Source: Roseofilum halophilum BLCC-M91
GTDB taxonomy: Bacteria; Cyanobacteriota; Cyanobacteriia; Cyanobacteriales; Desertifilaceae
Direction: 5' to 3'
Length of the DNA: 49,980 nucleotides
NCBI RefSeq assembly: GCF_030068445.1
Contig: NZ_JAQPOK010000155.1
Location: 1 to 49,980 of the forward strand
Shown here: in pieces, positions 25,665 through 34,225 of the stretch
Layout: each line of letters opens with the position of its first letter
Position numbering within the stretch: the stretch's first letter is position 1
Program-made: the position numbers and the translations under genes
The notes under the pieces: model-generated
What the model was told of the DNA's origin: nothing
Database searches by the model: none
What the model saw: only the letters and a program-made list of their open reading frames with translations

Positions 25665-26222
25665 ATGCGATCGCCACTACCTCTACTCACCATTGAAGAG
25701 TATCTGCACGGCGAAGCAGATAGCCCCGTTCGCCATGAATACCTGGGCGGGCACATCTTTGCTATGGCAGGTGCAAGTGAAGAACACAATCTCATTGCGG
25801 GAAATCTTCTTGCCCTATTGCGTCCCCATCTGCGAGGAACTGACTGTCGGGTATTTATGTCCGACATGAAAGTTCAAATTCAAGACCATATTTTTTACTA
25901 TCCCGACTTGCTCGTAACCTGCAACCGGAAAGACAACCATCGGTACTTCAAAACTCAGCCCAACCCGATCGTTGAAATCCTTTCCCAAAGCACAGAAAGC
26001 CTTGACCGACGAGAAAAACTCACCAACTATCAAAAACTAGAAAGCCTAAAAGAATACATTCTCGTCTCCCAAGATAAAATCCAAGTTGAAATCTATCGCC
26101 AAGACACTCCTGGCAATTGGACAGTACAAATTTTAGAAGCAGAAAGTGAATTAACCTTAGAATCAGTGGGACTAACCCTGACCATGGCACAAATCTACGA
26201 AGATGTCTTCAACCTGGGATGA
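25665..26222 (+). CDS. Uma2-family (DUF820) restriction-endonuclease-fold protein
   Basis: A 185-residue protein: LTIEEYLHGEADSPVRHEYLGGHIFAMAGASEEHN at the start, YPDLLVTCNR with the acidic residue of the PD-(D/E)XK core, and VEILSQSTESLDRREKLTNYQKL, matching Uma2/DUF820. The family is very numerous in cyanobacteria; its biological role is unclear. It ends 1 base before the convergent trmD. Core acidic residues appear intact. Confidence 0.92.
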   Translation: MRSPLPLLTIEEYLHGEADSPVRHEYLGGHIFAMAGASEEHNLIAGNLLALLRPHLRGTDCRVFMSDMKVQIQDHIFYYPDLLVTCNRKDNHRYFKTQPNPIVEILSQSTESLDRREKLTNYQKLESLKEYILVSQDKIQVEIYRQDTPGNWTVQILEAESELTLESVGLTLTMAQIYEDVFNLG

Positions 26223-26223
26223 C

Positions 26224-26928
26224 CTATCGTTTTTGAGTTTTTCCTTGCTCCAACCACGCCTCATACAAATCCGGCCGTCGTTCTTTCGTCCGCTCCACCT
26301 GCTGCTCATAGCGCCATTGGGCAATTTGGCCATGATCCCCAGAAAGCAACACATCCGGAACCCTCTGGCCCCGAAACTCAGCCGGTCGCGTATAGTGGGG
26401 ATAATCCAACAACCCCTGCTCAAAACTCTCCGCCTTCAAAGACTCCTGCTTTCCCACCGTCCCCGGTAACAGCCGCATCACCCCATTGAGCAGCGCCAGA
26501 GCCGGAATTTCACCCCCCGTCAGCACAAAATCCCCCAAAGACACCTCGCGAGTCACCAGACTTAATACCCGCTCATCTATGCCCTCATAATGGCCGCAAA
26601 TCATCACCAACTGCTCATACTCCCTCGCCCAGAGCTTAAATAATCCCTGTTCCAGAGGCTCTCCCTGGGGAGTCATCAATAGCACCTCCCGGCGAGCCAA
26701 CACCGGCAAAGATTCTACTGCCGCAAAAATCGGTTCCGGCTTAATCACCATCCCCACCCCACCCCCATAAGGTTCATCATCTACCTTATGGTGCTTATCA
26801 GTGGTAAAATCGCGGGGATTGGTCAAATAAACCTGAGCAATGTTTTTGGCAAGGGCCTTGCCCAACAATCCTGAACTCAGGGGGGACGTGAAAAAATCAG
26901 GAAACAGTGTAATGAGATCGAATCGCAA
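26224..26928 (-). CDS. trmD: tRNA (guanine-N1)-methyltransferase TrmD
   Basis: A 234-residue SPOUT enzyme that methylates G37 of tRNAs. It has RFDLITLFPDFFTSPLSSG, DEPYGGGVGMV, CGHYEGIDERV and the knot region SLGDFVLTGGEIPALAL. The start is a TTG at 26928; AGGAG lies 7 bases upstream and the encoded MRFDLITLFP equals the usual TrmD start, so the rare start codon is well supported. The rplS/rimM neighbours found in many bacteria are absent. Confidence 0.96.
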   Translation of the reverse strand: MRFDLITLFPDFFTSPLSSGLLGKALAKNIAQVYLTNPRDFTTDKHHKVDDEPYGGGVGMVIKPEPIFAAVESLPVLARREVLLMTPQGEPLEQGLFKLWAREYEQLVMICGHYEGIDERVLSLVTREVSLGDFVLTGGEIPALALLNGVMRLLPGTVGKQESLKAESFEQGLLDYPHYTRPAEFRGQRVPDVLLSGDHGQIAQWRYEQQVERTKERRPDLYEAWLEQGKTQKR

Positions 26929-27145
26929 GAGTGACTCCTATTCAACTGAACTAGCATCACAGAGAGCAGATTTCCCCGTGATTAGATTATGTATTGGCCA
27001 TTAAGCTATAGCATAGAAGATACCCGAAATCCCAGAGGTTGAAGGTCTAAAGGGTTGAACTCCTCAACCCATTTGCTAGTCCCTTGTTGACCGTTTCAGA
27101 AGAGAATTGTTTTTTAAACCCTCTCTTCTAAGCCCATAAGTCACC

Positions 27146-28045
27146 ATGATGTGTAAAGTCAGTTCCATGTTAAAGTTTCAATCCCAACCCCAATCGCCAC
27201 AGGCTCCTCGATCGACCAAAACCTCGATTATGATCATTGGCGGAGCAGAAGACAAAATTCATGGTCGAGAAATTTTGCAAACCTTTTTTAATCGCTCTGG
27301 GGCGAAAGAGGCCAAACTAGGGATTATCCCCTCAGCCTCTCGCGAACCCTTACTGGTGGGCGATCGCTACCGCAGCATCTTTAGCGACATGGGCGCTAAA
27401 GATATCATGGTCTTTGACATTCGAGACCGGGAAAGTGCCAGCGCCTCCCAATGGCAAACCTTTCTCGAAGAGTGTACCGGAGTGTTCATGACTGGAGGGG
27501 ATCAACTGCGTCTATGTGGACTATTGGCTGATACCCCCGTCATGGAAACCGTGCGCCAAAAAGCCTTAGCCGGTGAAATTACTCTGGCCGGAACCAGCGC
27601 CGGGGCCGCTGTTATGGGAGAATATATGATTGCTGGCGGCGGTAGTGGTGAATCACCCAATCGTTCCCTGGTGGATGTGACCACCGGATTGGCGATCGTG
27701 CCCCAACTGCTCGTCGATCAACACTTCCATAACCGCAATCGTATGGCCCGCCTAATCAGCGCCATATCTGCCTACTCAGACCGCATCGGCATCGGTATAG
27801 ATGAAGATACCTGCGTCATCGTCGAAGGTGATGGACTCCTATCCGTGATTGGCAAAGGAACCGTCACCATTGTCGATCCCGGCGATCTCCTCTTTAACAA
27901 CGAACACACCGTTGGCGCAACCGATCCCCTAAGCGTCTGTAACCTCAAAGTTCACATTCTTTGTCATGGAGGACGCTACAATATGCACTCAAGAGAAATT
28001 ATTATCGATCCAGGTCAAACCGGAAACCTACAAATATCGAGTTAA
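27146..28045 (+). CDS. cphB: Cyanophycinase
   Basis: Up to 299 residues. CphB is a serine exopeptidase that degrades cyanophycin to beta-Asp-Arg dipeptides. It shows IMIIGGAEDKIHGREIL, PSASREPLLVGDRYRSIF, the nucleophile motif GTSAGAAVMG (Ser151 from this start) and VDQHFHNRNRMARLISAI. The family body begins near residue 28, so the first residues (MMCKVSSMLKFQSQ) are poorly conserved and the ATG at 27167 is also possible. It stands 169 bases upstream of cphA on the same strand, the usual cphB-cphA order. The 217-base gap before it contains two small hairpins (GGGTTGA/TCAACCC and AGAAGAGA/TCTCTTCT). Confidence 0.96.
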   Translation: MMCKVSSMLKFQSQPQSPQAPRSTKTSIMIIGGAEDKIHGREILQTFFNRSGAKEAKLGIIPSASREPLLVGDRYRSIFSDMGAKDIMVFDIRDRESASASQWQTFLEECTGVFMTGGDQLRLCGLLADTPVMETVRQKALAGEITLAGTSAGAAVMGEYMIAGGGSGESPNRSLVDVTTGLAIVPQLLVDQHFHNRNRMARLISAISAYSDRIGIGIDEDTCVIVEGDGLLSVIGKGTVTIVDPGDLLFNNEHTVGATDPLSVCNLKVHILCHGGRYNMHSREIIIDPGQTGNLQISS

Positions 28046-28214
28046 ATCCCCAGAACTGTCCAATGTGAACAGTTTCCTATCCACTTTACCCTTCATGCTT
28101 ACCAGAGGGTAGAATCAGGATGTCAAAATCCTTAACTAACAGCCTGTATCAACCTGTCTGCCATAGCAGCCTGCCTTCCTTAGCATCCCTAGCATTGCGC
28201 GATCGATCTGCCCC

Positions 28215-30839
28215 ATGAAAATCCTCAGAACCCTAACCTTACGTGGCCCTAATTACTGGAGTATTCGCCGAACTCAATTGGTGATCCTACGCCTAGATTT
28301 AGAAGACCTCGCTGAAAGACCCTCAAACACGATTTCCGGTTTCTATGAAGGACTCACCCAAGCCCTACCCAGTTTAGTCGAACATTATTGTTCCCCAGGA
28401 TGTCGGGGAGGATTCCTCAAACGAGTTCAAGAAGGCACATACATGGGCCATATTGTCGAGCATGTAGCCCTAGAACTGCAAACCCTGGCCGGAATGAGTG
28501 TTGGCTTTGGTCGTACCCGTGAAACCGCCGATTCAGGTATTTATCAAGTCGTTTTTGAATACCTGGATGAAAAAGCGGGTCGATATGCCGGTAGAGCTGC
28601 CGTCCGTTTGTGCCAAAGCATTGTGGAAACCGGGCGTTATCCCCTGTCGGAATTAGAACAAGATTTACAAGACTTACGAGAACTGTGGGCAGATGCGGCC
28701 CTGGGGCCATCTACCGATGTCCTGGTTAAAGAAGCCGAAGCCCGTAACATTCCTTGGATGAAACTCAATGCCCGATTCATGATTCAATTGGGCTATGGAG
28801 CTTATCAAAAACGGATTCAAGCGACCCTGAGTAATCTCACCGGAATTTTGGGTGTAGAACTCGCTTGTGATAAAGAAGGAACCAAAAAAATTCTCCGGGA
28901 TGCTGGGATTCCCGTCCCCAGAGGAACGGTGATTGAATACCTCGATGAGCTAGAAGATGCCATTGATGAAGTCGGTGGTTATCCCCTGGTGATTAAACCC
29001 CTCGATGGTAACCATGGTCGTGGCATTACCATCAATGTTAAATCCTACGAAGAAGCAGAACTTGCCTACGATGATGCCAGTTCTGCCTCTAAAACCCGTC
29101 GGGTGATTGTAGAACGATATTATGAAGGCAATGACCATCGGGTTCTGGTGGTTAATGGTAAAGTCGTGGCAGTAGCTGAACGAGTGCCGGCCCATGTGGT
29201 GGGTGATGGAAAATCAACCATTGGTGAATTAATCGAAGAAACCAACCGAGACCCGAACCGAGGCCAAGGCCATGATAATGTCCTGACTCGGATTGAAATT
29301 GACCGCAACAGCATGAACTTGCTAGAGCGGCAAGGTTATACCCTTGACAGTGTGCCCAGAAAAGATGAAATGTGTATGCTCCGGGCAACTGCTAACCTTA
29401 GCACAGGGGGTGTGGCCATTGACCGCACGGATGAAATTCATCCGGAAAATATATGGTTAGCGGAACGGGTGGTGAAAAGTATTGGTCTGGATATCGCGGG
29501 TATTGATATCGTGACCTCTGATATTAGCCGGCCCCTGCGGGAAACCGATAGCGTGATTGTAGAAGTGAACGCGGCTCCCGGCTTTAGAATGCACGCAGCG
29601 CCAAGTTATGGGCTACCTCGGAATATTGCGGCTCCGGTGATGGATATGCTCTTTCCCGCCGATGCTCCATCCCGTGTGCCGATTTTTGCTCTGACGGGGA
29701 CGAATGGGAAGACGACAACTACCCGTTTGACGGCCCATATTATGAAACAAACGGGCAAAGTGGTGGGATATACGACTACTGATGGCACGTATATCGGTGA
29801 TTATTTGGTGGAGCCGGGGGATAATACGGGGCCGCAAAGTGCGGAATTGATCCTTAAAGACCCCACGGTAGAAATTGCGGTTTTAGAAACCGCTCGCGGG
29901 GGCATCCTGCGGAGTGGACTGGCGTTCGATCGCTCGGATGTGGGGGTAGTCCTAAATGTTGCAGCCGATCATTTAGGGCTGGGAGATATCAATACCATTG
30001 AACAAATGGCCCAAGTCAAAGCGGTGGTGGCTGAAACGGTTAAACCGGATGGCTATGCGGTGCTGAATGCTGACGATCCCCTGGTTTGTGCCATGGCAGA
30101 CCGGTTAAAATGCAAGATTGCCTATTTTGCCATGGAATCGGATAACCAGGTGGTGAAACGACATACGGAAAAAGGCGGTATCGCGGCAATTTATGATGAT
30201 GGCGATTTACTGATCCTCAAAGGAGAATGGAAAATGAGGATCGCTAAGGCGGTGGATATCCCCATGACTATGAAGGGGATGGCTCCGTTTATGATCGCTA
30301 ATGCCTTAGCTGCTAGTTTGGCCGCGTTTGTTCAGGGGGTGAGTCTGGATCGGATTCGGGCTGCTTTAGATACGTTTGAGGCTTCATCGAGTCAAACCCC
30401 AGGACGGATGAATTTATTCGAGATTAAAGACTATAGTGCTTTGATCGATTACGCCCATAATGCCCATAGTTATAAAGCGTTAGGGGAATTTGTGAAAAAT
30501 TGGCCGGGAGAGCGCATCGGTGTGGTCGGTGGCCCTGGAGACCGCAGGGATGAGGATTTTATTCTCCTCGGCGAGCTGTCGGCGGAGATATTTGACCGGG
30601 TGATTATCAAAGAGGATGATGATACCCGTGGCCGGCCTCGCTCAGATGCGGCGGATTTAATTGCTAAGGGGATTGAAAATGGCGATCGCCAGTGCAAGTA
30701 CGAGATTATTCTCGATGAAACCGATGCCATTAATACAGCCCTAGATTCCGCTCCCAAGGAGAGCTTAGTGGTGATTTTGCCCGAAAGCGTCTCACGGGCA
30801 ATTGGCTTAATTGAGAGCCGCTTACCGTCTAAAGACTAG
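28215..30839 (+). CDS. cphA: Cyanophycin synthetase
   Basis: An 874-residue enzyme that builds the storage polymer multi-L-arginyl-poly-L-aspartate from Asp, Arg and ATP. The N-terminal domain (about 1-160) is followed by an ATP-grasp domain (about 220-480; DAGIPVPRGTVIEYLDEL, VIKPLDGNHGRGITINV) that adds aspartate. The Mur-ligase-like domain (about 490-870) has the P-loop GTNGKTTTTRLTAH near residue 494, ARGGILRSGLAFDRSDVGVV and DYAHNAHSYKALGEF, and adds arginine. Length equals the family's. Its stop overlaps the end of the convergent tatA by a few bases. Confidence 0.98.
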   Translation: MKILRTLTLRGPNYWSIRRTQLVILRLDLEDLAERPSNTISGFYEGLTQALPSLVEHYCSPGCRGGFLKRVQEGTYMGHIVEHVALELQTLAGMSVGFGRTRETADSGIYQVVFEYLDEKAGRYAGRAAVRLCQSIVETGRYPLSELEQDLQDLRELWADAALGPSTDVLVKEAEARNIPWMKLNARFMIQLGYGAYQKRIQATLSNLTGILGVELACDKEGTKKILRDAGIPVPRGTVIEYLDELEDAIDEVGGYPLVIKPLDGNHGRGITINVKSYEEAELAYDDASSASKTRRVIVERYYEGNDHRVLVVNGKVVAVAERVPAHVVGDGKSTIGELIEETNRDPNRGQGHDNVLTRIEIDRNSMNLLERQGYTLDSVPRKDEMCMLRATANLSTGGVAIDRTDEIHPENIWLAERVVKSIGLDIAGIDIVTSDISRPLRETDSVIVEVNAAPGFRMHAAPSYGLPRNIAAPVMDMLFPADAPSRVPIFALTGTNGKTTTTRLTAHIMKQTGKVVGYTTTDGTYIGDYLVEPGDNTGPQSAELILKDPTVEIAVLETARGGILRSGLAFDRSDVGVVLNVAADHLGLGDINTIEQMAQVKAVVAETVKPDGYAVLNADDPLVCAMADRLKCKIAYFAMESDNQVVKRHTEKGGIAAIYDDGDLLILKGEWKMRIAKAVDIPMTMKGMAPFMIANALAASLAAFVQGVSLDRIRAALDTFEASSSQTPGRMNLFEIKDYSALIDYAHNAHSYKALGEFVKNWPGERIGVVGGPGDRRDEDFILLGELSAEIFDRVIIKEDDDTRGRPRSDAADLIAKGIENGDRQCKYEIILDETDAINTALDSAPKESLVVILPESVSRAIGLIESRLPSKD

Positions 30840-31033
30840 GAGGGTGGAGAGTCTGAGGGGTTGGCTTCAGCCGTGGAGTCACCCTCTGATTCGGGTTCAT
30901 TGTTCATTTCTGCCTTAAATCCACGAATGGTTTTGCCCATGGCTCTACCCATTTCGGGGATTTTTTTGGGCCCAAAAATGAGCAGGGCGACTACAGCAAT
31001 AACGCCGATTTCTGGTAATCCGAGACCAAACAT
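30836..31033 (-). CDS. tatA: Twin-arginine translocase subunit TatA/E
   Basis: A 65-residue protein: a short N-terminus, one membrane helix (LGLPEIGVIAVVALLIF), the hinge FGPKKIPEMGRAMGKTIRGFK amphipathic segment, and an acidic tail (EPESEGDSTAEANPSD). It forms the pore part of the Tat system in cytoplasmic or thylakoid membranes. The ATG at 31033 is chosen because AGGA lies 7 bases upstream and MFGLG is the standard TatA start; an upstream ATG at 31075 would add 14 non-family residues. Confidence 0.93.
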   Translation of the reverse strand: MFGLGLPEIGVIAVVALLIFGPKKIPEMGRAMGKTIRGFKAEMNNEPESEGDSTAEANPSDSPPS

Positions 31034-31168
31034 AGGGGTTTCCTGAGCGATAGAGTGAGGGGTTACTGCTGCCAATTCTAGGTGATGGCTTTTGGCAGAT
31101 CGAGCAACCTGGTATACTGATATGCTTAAAGGTTAGCATCCTTTGGAAGTCCCTTGCTGATGTCTTGA

Positions 31169-31936
31169 ATGGGTGAAAGTCTGGTTATGGAAAAAGTGGT
31201 ATTGAGAGAACAACAACATCCCCTGATTCGGCAGTTGGCCGATACCCTAGAGCGGGTTTGGAAAACCCATCTGGATCTTGAACCCTATGATTTGCCTGGA
31301 GAGTTGGGCTATGTGGAGGGACGACTCGAAGGGGAAAAGCTAACGATTGAAAATCAATGTTATCAAACGCCTCAGTTTCGCAAAATTCATTTGGAGTTGG
31401 CGAAGTTGGGCCAGGGTTTGGATATTCTCCATTGCGTGATGTTTCCGCGACCGAATTATAATTTGCCCATGTTTGGTTGCGATTTGGTGGGGGGTAAGGG
31501 CCAGATTAGTGCGGCGATCGCCGATTTGTCTCCGGTGAGTCCGAACCGAACTTTGCCAGATTCCTATTATCAGGCCCTGCAATCTTTACCTAAACCGGAG
31601 TTTGCCCAACCTCGCCAACTTCCCCCTTGGGCAGAGATCTTTTCTGAGTTTTGTGTATTTATTCGACCGGCAAATGAAGCCGAAGAGACTCAGTTTCTTC
31701 AACGGGTAGAGGTGTTGATGAAGATTCATTGCGCCCAAGCCACAGCCGCCCAACCGGTTTCAGCCGGAGAACAGAAGACGATTTTAGCCGGTCAACGCTA
31801 TTACTGCACCCAACAACAACAGAATGATAAGACCCGCCGAGTGTTAGAAAAGGCATTTGGCCGGGAATGGGCAGACAATTATATGAATAAGGTGTTGTTT
31901 GATTACGTGGAAACTCCGGAAGATTGCGTAGTTTAA
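31169..31936 (+). CDS. pcyA: Phycocyanobilin:ferredoxin oxidoreductase
   Basis: A 255-residue enzyme that reduces biliverdin IXalpha by four electrons to phycocyanobilin, the bilin of phycobilisomes and phytochromes. [54 protein letters not shown] and [12 protein letters not shown] mark the family. With the start at 31169 the catalytic residues fall at Glu76, His88 and Asp105, the same numbers as in the Synechocystis enzyme. A second ATG at 31187 is possible. It is divergent from tatA. Confidence 0.97.
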   Translation: MGESLVMEKVVLREQQHPLIRQLADTLERVWKTHLDLEPYDLPGELGYVEGRLEGEKLTIENQCYQTPQFRKIHLELAKLGQGLDILHCVMFPRPNYNLPMFGCDLVGGKGQISAAIADLSPVSPNRTLPDSYYQALQSLPKPEFAQPRQLPPWAEIFSEFCVFIRPANEAEETQFLQRVEVLMKIHCAQATAAQPVSAGEQKTILAGQRYYCTQQQQNDKTRRVLEKAFGREWADNYMNKVLFDYVETPEDCVV

Positions 31937-31952
31937 TTGACCTTAGTCAGGG

Positions 31953-32471
31953 CTAAGTTTCGGACTTGAGATAGGCTTGGATCGCCTGAAGTTCAGTCTC
32001 GGTAAGAGCGGTACGGCGATGGACTTCTTTGAGAAAGCGTAGTCCCTCCCAGAGTTCTAGACCTTGGTGGCGACAGAGATAGGCAAGACAGACGGTGGGC
32101 GATCGCTCTATAGCGGCAAAGCAATGGATGTACAAAGATTCTCCTTGCTCTAGGGTTTCTTGAACTCGCTTAACGGCTTCGCCTAAGTCTTCGGGTGTCA
32201 ATGGCTCTTGATAGTGGCTATCGGGTAGGGGATAGCACAGACAATGGAATTGATCCCTAAATTCGGGCAGGATCGATCCCTCCGTTTCTGGACAGAGGGA
32301 TAAAATAGCTTGAATCTGTTCTTCTTGTAGACGGGCATAATGATTTTTATGGATCGGCAGGGGGCCGATCGCCAATTTTCCCGGTAAAACCCAATGACAA
32401 CAAAATCGATCTTTACGGTTTAAAGGTTGCCCTGGGGACTTTTGGATTAGTTTTTTCCAGAATGAAATCAC
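31953..32471 (-). CDS. Dual-specificity/protein tyrosine phosphatase-like protein
   Basis: A 172-residue protein with the phosphatase loop HCFAAIERSPTVCLAYLC (Cys-x5-Arg), preceded by an aspartate-containing segment (YPLPDSHYQEPLTPEDL) that could hold the general acid. Residues 1-30 are basic. The start is GTG at 32471. It lies convergent to pcyA and divergent from the polysaccharide-export operon; a role in dephosphorylating the BY-kinase pathway nearby would be speculation. Confidence 0.82.
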   Translation of the reverse strand: MISFWKKLIQKSPGQPLNRKDRFCCHWVLPGKLAIGPLPIHKNHYARLQEEQIQAILSLCPETEGSILPEFRDQFHCLCYPLPDSHYQEPLTPEDLGEAVKRVQETLEQGESLYIHCFAAIERSPTVCLAYLCRHQGLELWEGLRFLKEVHRRTALTETELQAIQAYLKSET

Positions 32472-32632
32472 GATAATCGATAAGTTTTAGATCATGAGTA
32501 TAATCAAGGGAAGGTAAGAAACCTCCGGAATTTCAGTCGCTAAAGGTGATGTAGTAATCGTCAACACCCTTGGCGGGTTGAGTGTTACACTATATGCCCA
32601 TAGTATAGGGTTGAATCTTTAAAAAAGCATAT

Positions 32633-34138
32633 ATGGCTAAGTCGATGATGACACAGGCGATCGCCCAGGAAAAGAAAAAGTTAGGCCCCTTAAAAACGAA
32701 GAGAAGAAAAACTACATGGGCACAAGCCATACGATCGGCGGGAGCGATCGCCTTGGCTGGTTGTCTCACCTGGAGTAGTTTCCCCTCCCTAGTCTTGGCT
32801 CAAAGCCCAAACGCCCCGGTATCTACGCCCTTGGCAGTGGATGAGGGATATACCTTGGGAGCAGGCGATCGGCTTAAAGTCGATATCTTTAACGTCCCCG
32901 AATATAGCGGCGAATTTTTAGTCTTATCCGATGGCTCTCTCAATTTACCCCTCGTCGGAGCCGTTCAAGTTCAGGGCTTAACTTTTCCCCAAGCCTCTGA
33001 TAAAATAGCTACAGTCATGTCTCGTTATCTGCGGAACCCAATTGTCACCCTCAGCCTGATCGGGGTGCGCCCTGTTAAAGTCGGGATTGCCGGAGAAGTC
33101 TATAGTCCTGGCGTATACTCCATGTCCTTAAGCGGCAATGAAGAAGTGGCCTTACCCACTGTTACCCGTGTAATTGATTTAGCTGGAGGAATTACCCAAG
33201 CCGCAGATATCCGCCGAATTCAAGTACGGCGCACCCGTCCCAGTCAACCGGGCAGCGATCAGATTATTACCGTCGATCTGTGGAAATTATTACAAACTGC
33301 CGATCTCAGTCAAGACATCTTACTCAGAGATGGCGATAGTATTTTTATTCCCACCGCCACCGATGTAAATCTACAAGAAAGTAGTCTTTTAGCCAATGCC
33401 AGCTTTGCTGGTGCAGACTCAGGGCCCTTAAAAGTGGCAGTAGTGGGTGAAGTCAAACGACCGGGCCCCTATACGATCGATAATAACTCAGAAGAGAATG
33501 ATGTAACCGTTACTGCCGCCATTCAATCAGCCGGTGGGATCACAGAACAAGCCGATATTCGCAATATTCAAGTGCGCCGGTTAACGAAATCGGGAAGAGA
33601 GCAAACGATTGATATCGATTTGTGGAAACTGCTTCAAGAAGGGGATGTGCGCCAGGATCTGCCCCTACAAGAAGGAGATACCATTGTCATTGGTACGGCA
33701 ACTGAACTGAGTCCAGATGAAGCCACGGAACTAGCCTCAACCAGCTTTTCGCCAGAATTGATTAACGTTAATATTGTCGGAGAAGTCATCCAACCGGGTA
33801 GAGTAGAAATCCCCCCTAATACCCCTTTAGCCCAGGCCCTATTAGTGGCAGGAGGCTTTAATAACAATGCCAAAGAACGTTCCGTGGAATTAGTCCGTCT
33901 GAATCCGAATGGGACAGTGACGAAGCGACAAGTTTCTATTGACTTTAGTCGAGCGCTGGATGAAGAGAATAACCCCGCTTTGCGTAATAACGATACAATT
34001 ATTGTATCTCCATCGCGGGTCGCTGAGTTTGGCAATGCCTTAAATCCAGTGTTTAGAGTCATAAGCACTGTAGGCGGAATCTTTTCGATTCCCAGAACAG
34101 TGTATCGTTTATTTGATGGTTTATTCGATGGTTTCTAA
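32633..34138 (+). CDS. Wza-like polysaccharide export protein (SLBB domains)
   Basis: A 501-residue secreted protein. A long basic N-terminus with a hydrophobic stretch (AGAIALAGCLTWSSFPSLVLAQ) acts as signal peptide to about residue 60. The export domain follows (YTLGAGDRLKVDIFNVPEYSG, LSDGSLNLPLVGAVQVQGLT), then three SLBB-type repeats opening with AGEVYSPGVYS, VGEVKRPGPYT and VGEVIQPGRVE. It should form the outer-membrane or periplasmic channel for exopolysaccharide. Two of the repeats share the segment IQVRR...DLWKLLQ, an internal duplication. It is followed after 87 bases by the Wzc-like gene. Confidence 0.92.
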   Translation: MAKSMMTQAIAQEKKKLGPLKTKRRKTTWAQAIRSAGAIALAGCLTWSSFPSLVLAQSPNAPVSTPLAVDEGYTLGAGDRLKVDIFNVPEYSGEFLVLSDGSLNLPLVGAVQVQGLTFPQASDKIATVMSRYLRNPIVTLSLIGVRPVKVGIAGEVYSPGVYSMSLSGNEEVALPTVTRVIDLAGGITQAADIRRIQVRRTRPSQPGSDQIITVDLWKLLQTADLSQDILLRDGDSIFIPTATDVNLQESSLLANASFAGADSGPLKVAVVGEVKRPGPYTIDNNSEENDVTVTAAIQSAGGITEQADIRNIQVRRLTKSGREQTIDIDLWKLLQEGDVRQDLPLQEGDTIVIGTATELSPDEATELASTSFSPELINVNIVGEVIQPGRVEIPPNTPLAQALLVAGGFNNNAKERSVELVRLNPNGTVTKRQVSIDFSRALDEENNPALRNNDTIIVSPSRVAEFGNALNPVFRVISTVGGIFSIPRTVYRLFDGLFDGF

Positions 34139-34225
34139 TCACTTTTTTAATTGAATTGATAAAATAATGCTCCTCAGCCATCAGTTTTATTGCTACACTG
34201 CTGTCAATTGAGAGGTTCTGAATCC

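Noticed and set aside
26991-27004. GTA-N8-TAA resembling an NtcA box upstream of cphB
   Set aside because: One half-site is imperfect and no TAN3T -10 lies 22-23 bases downstream, so chance is a better explanation.
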